NCBI RefSeq assembly: GCF_036687315.1
Contig: NZ_CP144683.1
Location: 620,001 to 684,000, forward strand
DNA length: 64,000 bases
Reading direction: 5' to 3'
From: Sphingopyxis sp. TUF1
GTDB lineage: Bacteria > Pseudomonadota > Alphaproteobacteria > Sphingomonadales > Sphingomonadaceae
The notes beneath the pieces were generated by a model. The model ran no database searches and was not told the DNA's origin. It worked only from the letters and a program-made list of their open reading frames with translations. This document shows positions 36,070 to 43,711 of this stretch, piece after piece (the stretch's first letter is position 1; every line of letters begins with the position of its first letter). The translations under genes were made by a program, and so were the position numbers.

Positions 36070-37476
36070 ATGACACAGACGCGCCTGTTTGGATTGATTG
36101 GCGGCCTGTTGACGTTCGTCATCATGCTCCTCCTCCCTGCCCCCGCGGGCATGGAGCTCGCCGCCTGGCGGGTAGCTGCCCTCACCGTCTTGATGGCGAT
36201 CTGGTGGATGACCGAGGCGCTGCCGCTTACCGTCACCGCGCTGCTCCCCTTCCTCACCGTCCCCGCTTTCGGCGTGATGGATGCCAATGCCATCGCCAAG
36301 GAATATTATTCGCCGATCCTCTTCCTGATCCTCGGCGGCGCCTTTCTCGCGCTCGCGATCGAGCGCGTCGGGCTGCACCGGCGCCTCGCGCTCGCGCTCT
36401 TGAAACGCGCCCCGCCGACCGCGTCCGGGCTGCTGTTCGCCTTCATGGCGGCAACCGCGCTGCTCAGCATGTTCATTTCGAACACCTCGACGGCGCTGAT
36501 CATGGTGCCCATCGCGCTCGCCGTCGTGCGCGCTGGCGGCATTCGCGAGGACGAGACCGAAGGTTTTGCCGGGGCGGTGATGATGGGCATCGCCTTTGCC
36601 GCGTCGATCGGCGGACTGGGCACGCTGGTCGGCAGCCCGACCAACGCGATCGCCGCGGGGCTGATCGAAAAGGCGCTGGACCTGCGCATCTCGTTCCTCG
36701 ACTGGATGATCTACGGCGTTCCTGTCGTGTTGCTCGCTACCCCGGCGGCGATGATCATCGTTGCCCGGGTTCAGCGTTTGTCGGCGAACCCCTTCGACGG
36801 CCAAGGGGCCGCGGCGGCCCTCGGCAATCAGGCGATATGGTCGACCGCCGAGCGCCGCGTCGTTCCCGTCTTTCTGCTCGTCCTGGTCGCCTGGATCGCG
36901 CAGCCCTGGCTCGAACCCTTCCTGCCCGACGGCGCCTTGACCGACGGCACGATTGCCGTCGCGGGCAGCCTGCTCCTGTTCGTCCTTCCCGACGGCACCG
37001 GCCGCCCGCTGCTGGTTTGGAAAGAGGCCGACCGTGCGCCGTGGGGCGTCATCATGATGTTCGGCGGCGGCCTAGCCCTCGCCGCCGCAATCACCGCGAG
37101 CGGGCTGGCCGCCTGGCTGGGCGCCGTCCTCGCGCCACTCGGCAGCATCCCGACGATCGCTCTTGCCGCGATCATCGTCGCGCTGACGATCCTGATCACC
37201 GAGTTTGCGAGCAATGTCGCCACCGCGAGCGGCATCATGCCCGTGCTCGCGGCGCTGATCGCCGCGACCGGCGCCGACCCGATCCTGCTCGCGCTGCCCG
37301 TCGCGATGGCGGCGAGCTGGGGCTTCATGCTGCCGTCGGGCACCGGCCCCAATGCGCTCGCCTGGGCGACGGGTCACATCGCGCTGCCGCGCATTCTGAA
37401 AGCGGGGTTTGCGCTCGATCTCATCGGCGTACCGCTGCTCATCGGTATCATCTGGGCGATCGCCGCCATCGCCTGA
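36070..37476 (+). CDS. SLC13/DASS-family permease
   Basis: The 468-residue protein has 11-13 predicted membrane segments and the paired DASS signatures. The first half has MFISNTSTALIMVPIAL (Ser-Asn-Thr) followed by GIAFAASIGGLGTLVGSPTN. The second has ITEFASNVATASGIMPVLAA and SWGFMLPSGTGPNALAW. Members import sodium-coupled di- or tricarboxylates or sulfate. The start is ATG 36070 with GGGAG upstream, which gives the family-typical short N-terminus; an earlier in-frame ATG at 36007 overlaps the end of the repeat region and is less likely. The following Cys/Met enzyme gene has its own promoter. Confidence 0.9.
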   Translation: MTQTRLFGLIGGLLTFVIMLLLPAPAGMELAAWRVAALTVLMAIWWMTEALPLTVTALLPFLTVPAFGVMDANAIAKEYYSPILFLILGGAFLALAIERVGLHRRLALALLKRAPPTASGLLFAFMAATALLSMFISNTSTALIMVPIALAVVRAGGIREDETEGFAGAVMMGIAFAASIGGLGTLVGSPTNAIAAGLIEKALDLRISFLDWMIYGVPVVLLATPAAMIIVARVQRLSANPFDGQGAAAALGNQAIWSTAERRVVPVFLLVLVAWIAQPWLEPFLPDGALTDGTIAVAGSLLLFVLPDGTGRPLLVWKEADRAPWGVIMMFGGGLALAAAITASGLAAWLGAVLAPLGSIPTIALAAIIVALTILITEFASNVATASGIMPVLAALIAATGADPILLALPVAMAASWGFMLPSGTGPNALAWATGHIALPRILKAGFALDLIGVPLLIGIIWAIAAIA

Positions 37477-37489
37477 CCCCGCGCAATAT

Positions 37490-37519
37490 AGTTTCAAACG
37501 AAACTTATCGCGGTATAAG
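37490..37519 (+). promoter_or_regulatory. dyad and promoter of the Cys/Met PLP enzyme gene
   Basis: AGTTTC-AAAC-GAAACT (37490-37505) is a perfect 6-bp dyad. It covers the expected -35 position (37491-37496) of a -10 element TATAAG at 37514-37519, with a 17-nt spacer. The overlap suggests a repressor site. The cognate protein is not evident nearby. Confidence 0.5.
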
Positions 37520-37545
37520 GGCGCCAACATCATCAGGAGAGCTTC

Positions 37546-38838
37546 ATGGCCATGCGCGGCAAACCCAAGACCAACAGCAAGAAGATCGGCGACCGGGAGC
37601 TCAATCCAGCGACTCTGATGATGGGACTGGGTTATGACCCCGTGCTGTCCGAAGGGTCGCTGAAGCCGCCGATCTTCCTGACATCGACCTTCGCCTTTGA
37701 AAGCGCGGCGGCGGGCAAGCGCTTCTTCGAGCATATCACCGGCAAGCGCGAAGGCCCCGCCGACGGTCTTGTCTATTCGCGGTTCAACGGTCCGAATCAG
37801 GAAATCCTCGAGGATCGCCTCGCCGTGTGGGACGGCGCCGACGACAGCCTCGTCTTTTCGAGCGGCATGTCGGCGATCGCGACCCTGCTCCTCGCGCTGG
37901 TGAGCCAGAACGACGTAATCGTTCACTCGGGCCCGCTCTATGCCGCGACCGAATCGCTGATCGCCCGCATCCTGTCGCGCTTCGGGGTCAGCTTTGTCGA
38001 TTTCCCCGCCGGCGCGACGCGCGAAGAGATCGACGCGATCCTCGCGCGTGCCAAGACGCTCGCCGACGAAAAGGGCGGCAAGGTCGCGCTCGTCTATCTC
38101 GAAAGCCCGGCGAACCCGACCAACGCGCTTGTCGATGTCGAGGCCGTCCGCGCCGCGCGCGACGCCGCCTTCACCGGCGACGCGAAACCCGCGATCGCGA
38201 TCGACAACACCTTCCTCGGCCCGCTGTGGCAGCAGCCGCTGAAACAGGGCGCCGAACTCGTCATCTACAGCCTCACCAAATATGCGGGGGGCCATTCGGA
38301 TCTCGTCGCGGGCGGTGTGTCGGGCGACCAACGGCTGCTCGACATCATCCGCCCGATGCGCAACACGATCGGCACGATCTGCGACCCCAACACCGCGTGG
38401 ATGCTGCTGCGCAGCCTCGAAACACTCGAACTCCGCATGACGCGCGCGGGCGAAAATGCGCTGAAGGTCTGCACCTTCCTGCGCGATCATCCGAAGGTCG
38501 AGGGGCTCGGCTATCTGGGCTTCATCGGCGATCCGCGGCAAAAGGATATTTTCGACCGCCACTGCACCGGCGCGGGATCGACCTTCTCGCTGTTCATCAA
38601 GGGCGGCGAAGCCGAGAGCTTCCGTTTTCTCGACGCCTTGCAGATCGCCAAGCTCGCGGTCAGTCTCGGCGGCACCGAAACGCTCGCCAGCCACCCCGCC
38701 GCGATGACCCACTTGTCGGTCCCGCAGGAGCGCAAGGACGCGCTCGGCATCACCGACAATCTGGTGCGCGTGTCGATCGGCATCGAGGACCCCGACGATC
38801 TGATCGCCGACTTCGCGCAGGCGCTGGACGCGGTTTGA
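37546..38838 (+). CDS. cystathionine gamma-synthase-like Cys/Met PLP enzyme
   Basis: The 430-residue protein belongs to the trans-sulfuration PLP family. It has PIFLTSTFAFESAAAGKRFF, YSRFNGPNQEILEDRLAVWD, SSGMSAIATLL (PLP phosphate loop), YLESPANPTNALVDVEAV, AIDNTFLGPLWQQPL, and the Schiff-base Lys in YSLTKYAGGHSDLVAGGV. Length is 30-40 residues more than E. coli MetB because of an N-terminal extension with KPKTNSKKIGDRELNPAT. Cystathionine gamma-synthase, gamma-lyase and methionine gamma-lyase activities cannot be told apart here. The start is ATG 37546 with CAGGAG upstream; ATG 37552 is possible. Confidence 0.9.
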   Translation: MAMRGKPKTNSKKIGDRELNPATLMMGLGYDPVLSEGSLKPPIFLTSTFAFESAAAGKRFFEHITGKREGPADGLVYSRFNGPNQEILEDRLAVWDGADDSLVFSSGMSAIATLLLALVSQNDVIVHSGPLYAATESLIARILSRFGVSFVDFPAGATREEIDAILARAKTLADEKGGKVALVYLESPANPTNALVDVEAVRAARDAAFTGDAKPAIAIDNTFLGPLWQQPLKQGAELVIYSLTKYAGGHSDLVAGGVSGDQRLLDIIRPMRNTIGTICDPNTAWMLLRSLETLELRMTRAGENALKVCTFLRDHPKVEGLGYLGFIGDPRQKDIFDRHCTGAGSTFSLFIKGGEAESFRFLDALQIAKLAVSLGGTETLASHPAAMTHLSVPQERKDALGITDNLVRVSIGIEDPDDLIADFAQALDAV

Positions 38839-38890
38839 GGGGGCATCGAGTACGGAGAAACGCTGGTTACGCTCCGAAGCCGCGGTAATA

Positions 38891-39023
38891 TCCTCCCTGT
38901 CGCGCAGCGATGGGGAGGTGGCAGCGCGAAGCGCTGACGGAGGGGCAATGGCATTACCGTCGCTGCCCCTCCACCACGGCCAGCGGCGGCGGTCCCCCTC
39001 CCCATGGCTTCGCCACAGGGAGG
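38891..39023. repeat. palindromic repeat, family R3 (copy 2 of 3)
   Basis: TCCTCCCTGT ... ACAGGGAGGA outer arms enclose TGGGGAGGTGGCAGCGCGAA, CGCTGACGGAGGGG and the return arm CCCCTCCACCACG. It sits between convergent genes and is the closest in sequence and orientation to the copy at 27.3 kb. Confidence 0.88.
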
Positions 39024-39038
39024 ACTTAACGGCGCCTC

Positions 39039-39758
39039 CTATCTCCGCGCCCGCCAATCGACCACCTGCCACCCCATGAGCGGCGCGAGACGCTTCAGCC
39101 CGCGCGAGGGTGTCGTCGCGACGGCTTCGTCGGCGAAGCGCAGCATCGGATGGTCGGACACATGGTCCGAATAGGCGCGGATATGCGTGTCCTCGCGGGT
39201 GATCGCATTGTCGGCAAGCCAGCCCGAAATGCGCGCGAACTTGGCATCGCCATAGCAATTGTCGCCTGACAATCGCGCATGGATATGATCGGCGCCGTCA
39301 GGTTCGTCGAGCCGCGTCGCCAACACATCGTCGATCCCCAGCCGCCGCGCGATCGCATCGACATAAAGATGGAACGACGCGGTCGCGAGCAGCAGCCGGT
39401 ATCCTGCGGCGCGATCCTCGGCAATCTGTTCGAGCGCGGCGGGGTGCACTCCGCGCGAGACGACCTTGTCGGCATAGCTTTCGGCGAGCGGCGCGATTTC
39501 GGCGCGGGAAAACCGCTTGCCGACGAGCAGGCGCAGATTGATCGCCTTCAGCCGCGAACGATCGATCAGGCGCAGCGCATAGGCCGCACCTGCAATCCCG
39601 ACCATCGGCAAAAGAAGCAGCCGCCATTGCTGACGCCGCCGCGCGACATGAATCAGGAAGCCGCTGTACGTCCCTGAATGCGTGATCGTCCGGTCCATGT
39701 CATAAATCGCAACGCGGTGCGCAGGAACGGGAATCGGCGTGGCAAGCGGGTCTTCCAT
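39039..39758 (-). CDS. HAD-IB family phosphatase
   Basis: The 239-residue protein has HAD motif I VAIYDMDRTITHSGTYSGF (nucleophile Asp, then Asp-Arg-Thr), motif II in LLLATASFHLYV, and motif III/IV region AYSDHVSDHPMLRFADEAV (Ser-Asp...Asp). Between motifs lies a membrane-proximal cap (VARRRQQWRLLLLPMVGI) as in the HAD-IB/SerB-like subfamily, whose members act on phosphoserine or lysophosphatidic acid. The start ATG 39758 has GGGGAAA upstream. An extension to 39812 in frame is possible. It is divergent from the Mla operon with about 100 bp between; a lipid-phosphate role would fit but is inference. Confidence 0.88.
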   Translation of the reverse strand: MEDPLATPIPVPAHRVAIYDMDRTITHSGTYSGFLIHVARRRQQWRLLLLPMVGIAGAAYALRLIDRSRLKAINLRLLVGKRFSRAEIAPLAESYADKVVSRGVHPAALEQIAEDRAAGYRLLLATASFHLYVDAIARRLGIDDVLATRLDEPDGADHIHARLSGDNCYGDAKFARISGWLADNAITREDTHIRAYSDHVSDHPMLRFADEAVATTPSRGLKRLAPLMGWQVVDWRARR

Positions 39759-39859
39759 CGTTTCCCCATAGAATGCGGCGGCGCGGGGGCCAAGCACGCT
39801 GCCGCGCACCATGGATTCGCTTGCCGTGCCCCGGCAAATAATCCAATGTCGCCCGCACG

Positions 39860-40966
39860 ATGGTGGCCAGGGCGGATTTCGAACAAAGCGAGGGCGCCAA
39901 CGGCGCCGAGGTTCGCTTCACAGGGCGGCTGACGCTCGCGCGGCTGGGCGACCTGCCCGCGCGGCTCGATGCGCTCGGCGACATCGCAACGCTCGACCTG
40001 TCGGCCATCGACCGCATCGACACGGTCGGCGCATGGATCGTCACCCGCACCGCCGCCGAACATGGCGCGAAGATCACGGGAGCGAGCGCCGAGGCCGAGC
40101 GATTGCTCGAAGCGCTGGCGAGCGACAAGAGCGAATATCGCGTCCACCGCGACCGCCGCCCGACGTGGGTTCGGATGCTCGAACAGGTCGGCACGGCGAG
40201 CGTCGCGGTCTGGAACGAACTGCTCGGCATCGTCGGCTTTTTCGGCGCGATGATCGTCGCGCTCTTCACGCAGATCCGCGCGCGCCGCCGCCTGCGCTGG
40301 AACGCCATCGTCACGCGGTTCCAGACTGTCGGCGTCGATGCCCTGCCCATCATCGGTCTGATGACCTTCCTGATCGGCATCGTCGTCGCGCAGCAAGGCG
40401 CGGTGCAGCTGCGCCAGTTCGGGCTCGAGGTGTTCACGATCAACCTCGTTGGCCGCGCCTCGATCCGCGAGCTGGGGCTGCTCATGACGGCGATCATGGT
40501 CGCGGGCCGCTCGGGCAGCGCCTTCGCGGCGCAGATCGGCACGATGAAACTGACCGAGGAAATCGACGCGATGCGCACGATCGGCGTCTCGCCAATGGAG
40601 GCAATCGTCCTTCCCCGCGTCGCCGCCGCCACGATCCTGATGCCGCTGCTCGGCTTCTACGCCAGTATCTGCGCGATCATTGGCGGCGGAGTCTTCTGCT
40701 GGATCGGCCTTGAAATTCCGCCGCTCACTTACATTCAGCTGCTCCGCGACATTATCCCGATGACCGATTTCTGGGCGATGCTGATCAAGGCGCCGGTATT
40801 CGGCGTGCTCATCGGCGTCACCGGCTGCTACGAGGGTATGCAGGTGCGACAAAATGCCGAGGAAGTCGGCCAGCGCACCACCTCTGCTGTGGTCGCCGCG
40901 ATCTTCCTCGTGATCGTGCTCGACGCCTTCTTCGCGGTTTTCTTCTCGTCGATCGGATGGAATTGA
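39860..40966 (+). CDS. MlaE-type ABC permease with N-terminal STAS domain
   Basis: The 368-residue protein fuses a STAS domain (about residues 10-95; DIATLDLSAIDRIDTVGAWI is the core) to an MlaE permease. The permease (about 115-368) has VDALPIIGLMTFLIGIVVAQ, RELGLLMTAIMVAGRSGSAF, the conserved EIDAMRTIGVSPMEAIVLPR, and C-terminal helices. In E. coli the STAS protein MlaB is separate and activates the ATPase; here it is covalently part of the permease. The complex moves phospholipids between inner and outer membrane. ATG 39860 was chosen; no strong ribosome binding site is visible. TGATG links it to the ATPase gene. Confidence 0.93.
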   Translation: MVARADFEQSEGANGAEVRFTGRLTLARLGDLPARLDALGDIATLDLSAIDRIDTVGAWIVTRTAAEHGAKITGASAEAERLLEALASDKSEYRVHRDRRPTWVRMLEQVGTASVAVWNELLGIVGFFGAMIVALFTQIRARRRLRWNAIVTRFQTVGVDALPIIGLMTFLIGIVVAQQGAVQLRQFGLEVFTINLVGRASIRELGLLMTAIMVAGRSGSAFAAQIGTMKLTEEIDAMRTIGVSPMEAIVLPRVAAATILMPLLGFYASICAIIGGGVFCWIGLEIPPLTYIQLLRDIIPMTDFWAMLIKAPVFGVLIGVTGCYEGMQVRQNAEEVGQRTTSAVVAAIFLVIVLDAFFAVFFSSIGWN

Positions 40967-41823
40967 TGGCCGACGAACTCGAGGAACAGCAGCTCAACGA
41001 AGAGATCGCCGCCGCCGACGCCGTGCGACCCGAACAGTTTGAGCACGCGATCAGCATCCGCGGCCTCGTCAACAAATTCGGCGACGCGGTGATCCACGAC
41101 GGGCTCGACCTCGAGGTCCGCTCGGGCGAGATCCTCGGCGTGGTCGGCGGCTCGGGCACCGGCAAGTCGGTGCTGATGCGCTCGATCATCGGCCTCCAGA
41201 TCCCCGACGCGGGCGAGATCGAGGTCTATGGCAAGACGCTGAGCGAGATCGCCGACGAAGAAGAATCGCGCGACCTCCGCCGCCGGTGGGGCGTGATGTT
41301 CCAGGGCGGCGCGCTTTTTTCGACGCTGAGCGTTGCCGAGAATATCCAGGTTCCCTTGCGCGAATTTTATCCGCGGCTCGACGCAAAGCTGCTCGACGAG
41401 ATCGCGGCCTATAAGGTGCAGATGGTCGGCCTGCCACCCGATGCCGGTCCCAAATATCCCGCCGAACTGTCGGGCGGCATGGTCAAGCGCGCGGGCCTCG
41501 CGCGCGCGCTGGCGCTCGACCCCGCGCTGATTTTCCTCGACGAACCGACCGCGGGGCTCGACCCGATCGGCGCCGCCAAGTTCGACGAGCTTATCCGCGA
41601 GCTGGCCGACACGATGGGGCTGACCGTCTTCCTCATCACCCACGACCTCGACACCTTGTATGCGACATGCGACCGCGTCGCGGTGCTCGCCGAGAAAAAG
41701 GTGATTGCGGTTGGCACCATCCCTGAACTGCTTGCCACCGAGCATCCGTGGATACAGGATTATTTCAACGGACCCCGCGGCCGCTCCGCTGCGAGCGGGA
41801 ACCAAAGCGCGCGCGCGCGATAG
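40966..41823 (+). CDS. MlaF-type ABC transporter ATPase
   Basis: The 285-residue ATPase powers the lipid transporter. Walker A is GGSGTGKSVLMRSI, the Q-loop is in WGVMFQGGALFSTLSVAENI, the ABC signature is ELSGGMVKRAGLARALALDP (LSGGM as in MlaF), Walker B LIFLDEPTAGLDPIGAAKFD, and the H-loop is in TVFLITHDLDTLYATCDRVA. A 25-residue acidic N-terminal lead precedes the domain. The start ATG 40966 overlaps the permease stop as TGATG; ATG 40957 is an alternative. The C-terminal basic tail GPRGRSAASGNQSARAR is probably disordered. Confidence 0.95.
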   Translation: MADELEEQQLNEEIAAADAVRPEQFEHAISIRGLVNKFGDAVIHDGLDLEVRSGEILGVVGGSGTGKSVLMRSIIGLQIPDAGEIEVYGKTLSEIADEEESRDLRRRWGVMFQGGALFSTLSVAENIQVPLREFYPRLDAKLLDEIAAYKVQMVGLPPDAGPKYPAELSGGMVKRAGLARALALDPALIFLDEPTAGLDPIGAAKFDELIRELADTMGLTVFLITHDLDTLYATCDRVAVLAEKKVIAVGTIPELLATEHPWIQDYFNGPRGRSAASGNQSARAR

Positions 41824-41832
41824 GAACAGCTG

Positions 41833-42774
41833 ATGGAAACACGCTCGAACAATGTCCTCGTCGGCGCCTTTGTGCTTCTCTTCACCGCGGCGCTCGCCTT
41901 TTTCGTCGTCTGGCTGGCGAACGACAGCGGCGGGGAGAAGCGCGAATATGACATATTCTTCAAACAATCGGTCGACGGACTCAACAAGGGCGCACAGGTG
42001 CAATTCTCGGGCGTTCCGGCGGGTCAGGTGCGCGAAATCGCGCTTTGGCCCGACGATCCGCAGTTCGTGCGCGTGCGCATCGAGGTGAACGAGGGCGTTC
42101 CGGTGCTGCAGGGGACGACCGCGGCGCTCGAGGGCGTCGGCTTCACGGGCGTCTCGCAGATCTCGCTCGACGGCGCCGTCAAAGGCGCGCCGCCGATCAG
42201 CGACACGGGCCCCGCGGGCAAGCCGGTGATCCCGACGCGCGTCGGCGGGCTGGGCGAGCTGCTCAACACCGCGCCGCAGCTGCTCCAGCGCCTCTCGACG
42301 CTGACCGAACGGCTCGCCGAGCTTGCCGACGACCGCAATCAGGAGAGCTTCGCCAACATCCTCGACAATGTCGAGGCGACCACTGCGACGCTCGCGCGCA
42401 ACGGTCCTGCAATCGAACGCGCGCTCGCCGATACGCGGATCGCGATCCAGCAGGCGGGCCAGGCAGCCGAACAGATCGGCAGTCTCGCCGCCGCGACGCA
42501 GGGGACGATCGACCGCAACGTCGACCCCGCGATGCGCAATTTGCGTGACACGCTCGCCTCCGCCAACAAGTCGATGCAGACGCTCGAGAGCGCGATCGCC
42601 GACGCGCGGCCCGGCCTCAAGACCTTCAGCGAGACGACGATCCCCGAAGCCAATGCGCTGATCCGCGACCTTCGCCGCACCTCGGCCTCGCTTTCCAGCC
42701 TGACCGACAAGCTCGATCAGCAGGGTGCCGGCGCGGTGATCAGCGGCAGCAAGCTCCCCGATTACAAGGAATGA
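41833..42774 (+). CDS. MlaD-like MCE-domain lipid-binding protein
   Basis: The 313-residue protein begins with a single membrane anchor (NVLVGAFVLLFTAALAFFVV, residues 6-25). An MCE domain follows (about 38-115: GLNKGAQVQFSGVPAGQVRE ... GVPVLQGTTAALEGVGFTGV), and then a long helical region (about 135-300) with heptad-like Leu/Ala pattern. It would hang in the periplasm from the MlaE permease and hold lipid. Longer helical tails than in E. coli MlaD occur in PqiB/YebT-like and alphaproteobacterial proteins and may form a needle-like bridge, which is inference. The start is ATG 41833. Confidence 0.92.
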   Translation: METRSNNVLVGAFVLLFTAALAFFVVWLANDSGGEKREYDIFFKQSVDGLNKGAQVQFSGVPAGQVREIALWPDDPQFVRVRIEVNEGVPVLQGTTAALEGVGFTGVSQISLDGAVKGAPPISDTGPAGKPVIPTRVGGLGELLNTAPQLLQRLSTLTERLAELADDRNQESFANILDNVEATTATLARNGPAIERALADTRIAIQQAGQAAEQIGSLAAATQGTIDRNVDPAMRNLRDTLASANKSMQTLESAIADARPGLKTFSETTIPEANALIRDLRRTSASLSSLTDKLDQQGAGAVISGSKLPDYKE

Positions 42775-42782
42775 GGACCGCC

Positions 42783-43382
42783 ATGATACGCCGCATCCGC
42801 ACCCCGCTGCTCGCCCTCGCCGGCGCGGCAACCCTGTCGGCCTGTTTCAGTCTTGGCGGCAAGCCGCCGCCCTTCCTGCTGACGCTCGATCCCGACGCGG
42901 CGCCCGCGGCGGGCACCGCGCGCACCGCCACCGACGCGGCGACGCTGACGATTCTGATCCCCACCGCGCCGCAAAAACTGCGCACGACCCGCATTCCGGT
43001 GCAACAGGACGACGCGACCGTTGCCTATGTCAAGGATGCGCAATGGGTCGAGGCGCCGCAGCGCCTGTTCCAGCGGCTCGTGTCCGAAACCGTCGCCGCG
43101 CGCACCTCGCGCGTCGTGCTCGACGAGGGGCAATATCTGACCGCGCCGGGCGAGCAGCTCGCGGGGCAGCTCATGGAATTCGGCGTCGACGCGCGGTCGA
43201 ACGAAGCCGTCGTCGCCTATCAGGCAATGCTCGTGTCGGCGGGCGGCAAGACCGTCACCCAGCGCCGGTTCGAAGCGCGCGAGGCGATCGGCGGCAAGGT
43301 CGAGGCAAAGCCCGTCGGCGAAGCGCTGACCCGCGCGGCGAACCGCGTCGCGGTCGATGTGGCCGGGTGGTTGGGCGAATAA
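42783..43382 (+). CDS. Mla/Pqi-type auxiliary lipoprotein
   Basis: The 199-residue protein carries a lipoprotein signal (MIRRIRTPLLALAGAATLSA then Cys21; lipobox LSAC). It has the ABC-type transport auxiliary lipoprotein domain (PqiC/YmbA-like): PPPFLLTLDPDAAPA, then LRTTRIPVQQDDATVAYVKDAQWVEAPQRL, the family hallmark, and VDVAGWLGE near the end. It probably sits on the inner leaflet of the outer membrane and docks the MCE bridge. ATG 42783 has GAGGA with 5-nt spacing; ATG 42771 overlaps the mlaD stop but lacks usable spacing. It is the last gene of the Mla operon. Confidence 0.88.
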   Translation: MIRRIRTPLLALAGAATLSACFSLGGKPPPFLLTLDPDAAPAAGTARTATDAATLTILIPTAPQKLRTTRIPVQQDDATVAYVKDAQWVEAPQRLFQRLVSETVAARTSRVVLDEGQYLTAPGEQLAGQLMEFGVDARSNEAVVAYQAMLVSAGGKTVTQRRFEAREAIGGKVEAKPVGEALTRAANRVAVDVAGWLGE

Positions 43383-43423
43383 GTAAGCATCATCGAGTTT
43401 CCGCCAGCTGCGGGTATTTTTAA

Positions 43424-43550
43424 TCCTCCCTGTGGCTGCAGGCCATGGGGAAGGGGACCGCGCTCGAAGGGCGCGGTGGAGGGGCGGCGACGTCGCGCTA
43501 TTGCCCCTCCGTCAGCGCTTCCTCCCCATGGCCTGCAGCCACAGGGAGGA
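43424..43550. repeat. palindromic repeat, family R3 (copy 3 of 3, inverted)
   Basis: The outer arms ATCCTCCCTGTGGCTGCAGG and CCTGCAGCCACAGGGAGGAT are perfect complements over at least 20 bp. The interior runs in reverse compared with the copies at 27.3 and 38.9 kb: CCGCG...GGTGGAGGGG comes first and CCCCTCCGTCAGCGCTTCC last. This shows the element has a direction and was placed here the other way round. Confidence 0.9.
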
Positions 43551-43587
43551 TCGTAGCTGACAAAGTATGGAGGCGGCCGAAACTAGC

Positions 43588-43677
43588 CGTCGCCCCCGCG
43601 AAGGCGGGGGCCGCTGTCGGTTTACGCAGCGACGCAGGAAAAGGCCGATTGCGGCCCCCGCCTGCGCGGGGGCGACG
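43588..43677. repeat. palindromic repeat, family R2 (copy 4 of 5)
   Basis: CGTCGCCCCCGCGAAGGCGG arms enclose the inner words TCGGTTTACGCAGCGACGCA and AAAAGGCCGATTGCGG. It follows the R3 element by about 37 bp, the same order (R3 then R2) as at 27.3-27.7 kb. Together they fill the interval between the lipoprotein and pepN stops. Confidence 0.9.
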
Positions 43678-43711
43678 GTCTATGGCAACGACAACTCCCC
43701 CCAAAGCCGCC

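Noticed and set aside
27338..43677. CRISPR array
   Set aside because: Repeats are few, unevenly spaced, palindromic and of different families; there are no regular repeat-spacer units and no cas genes.
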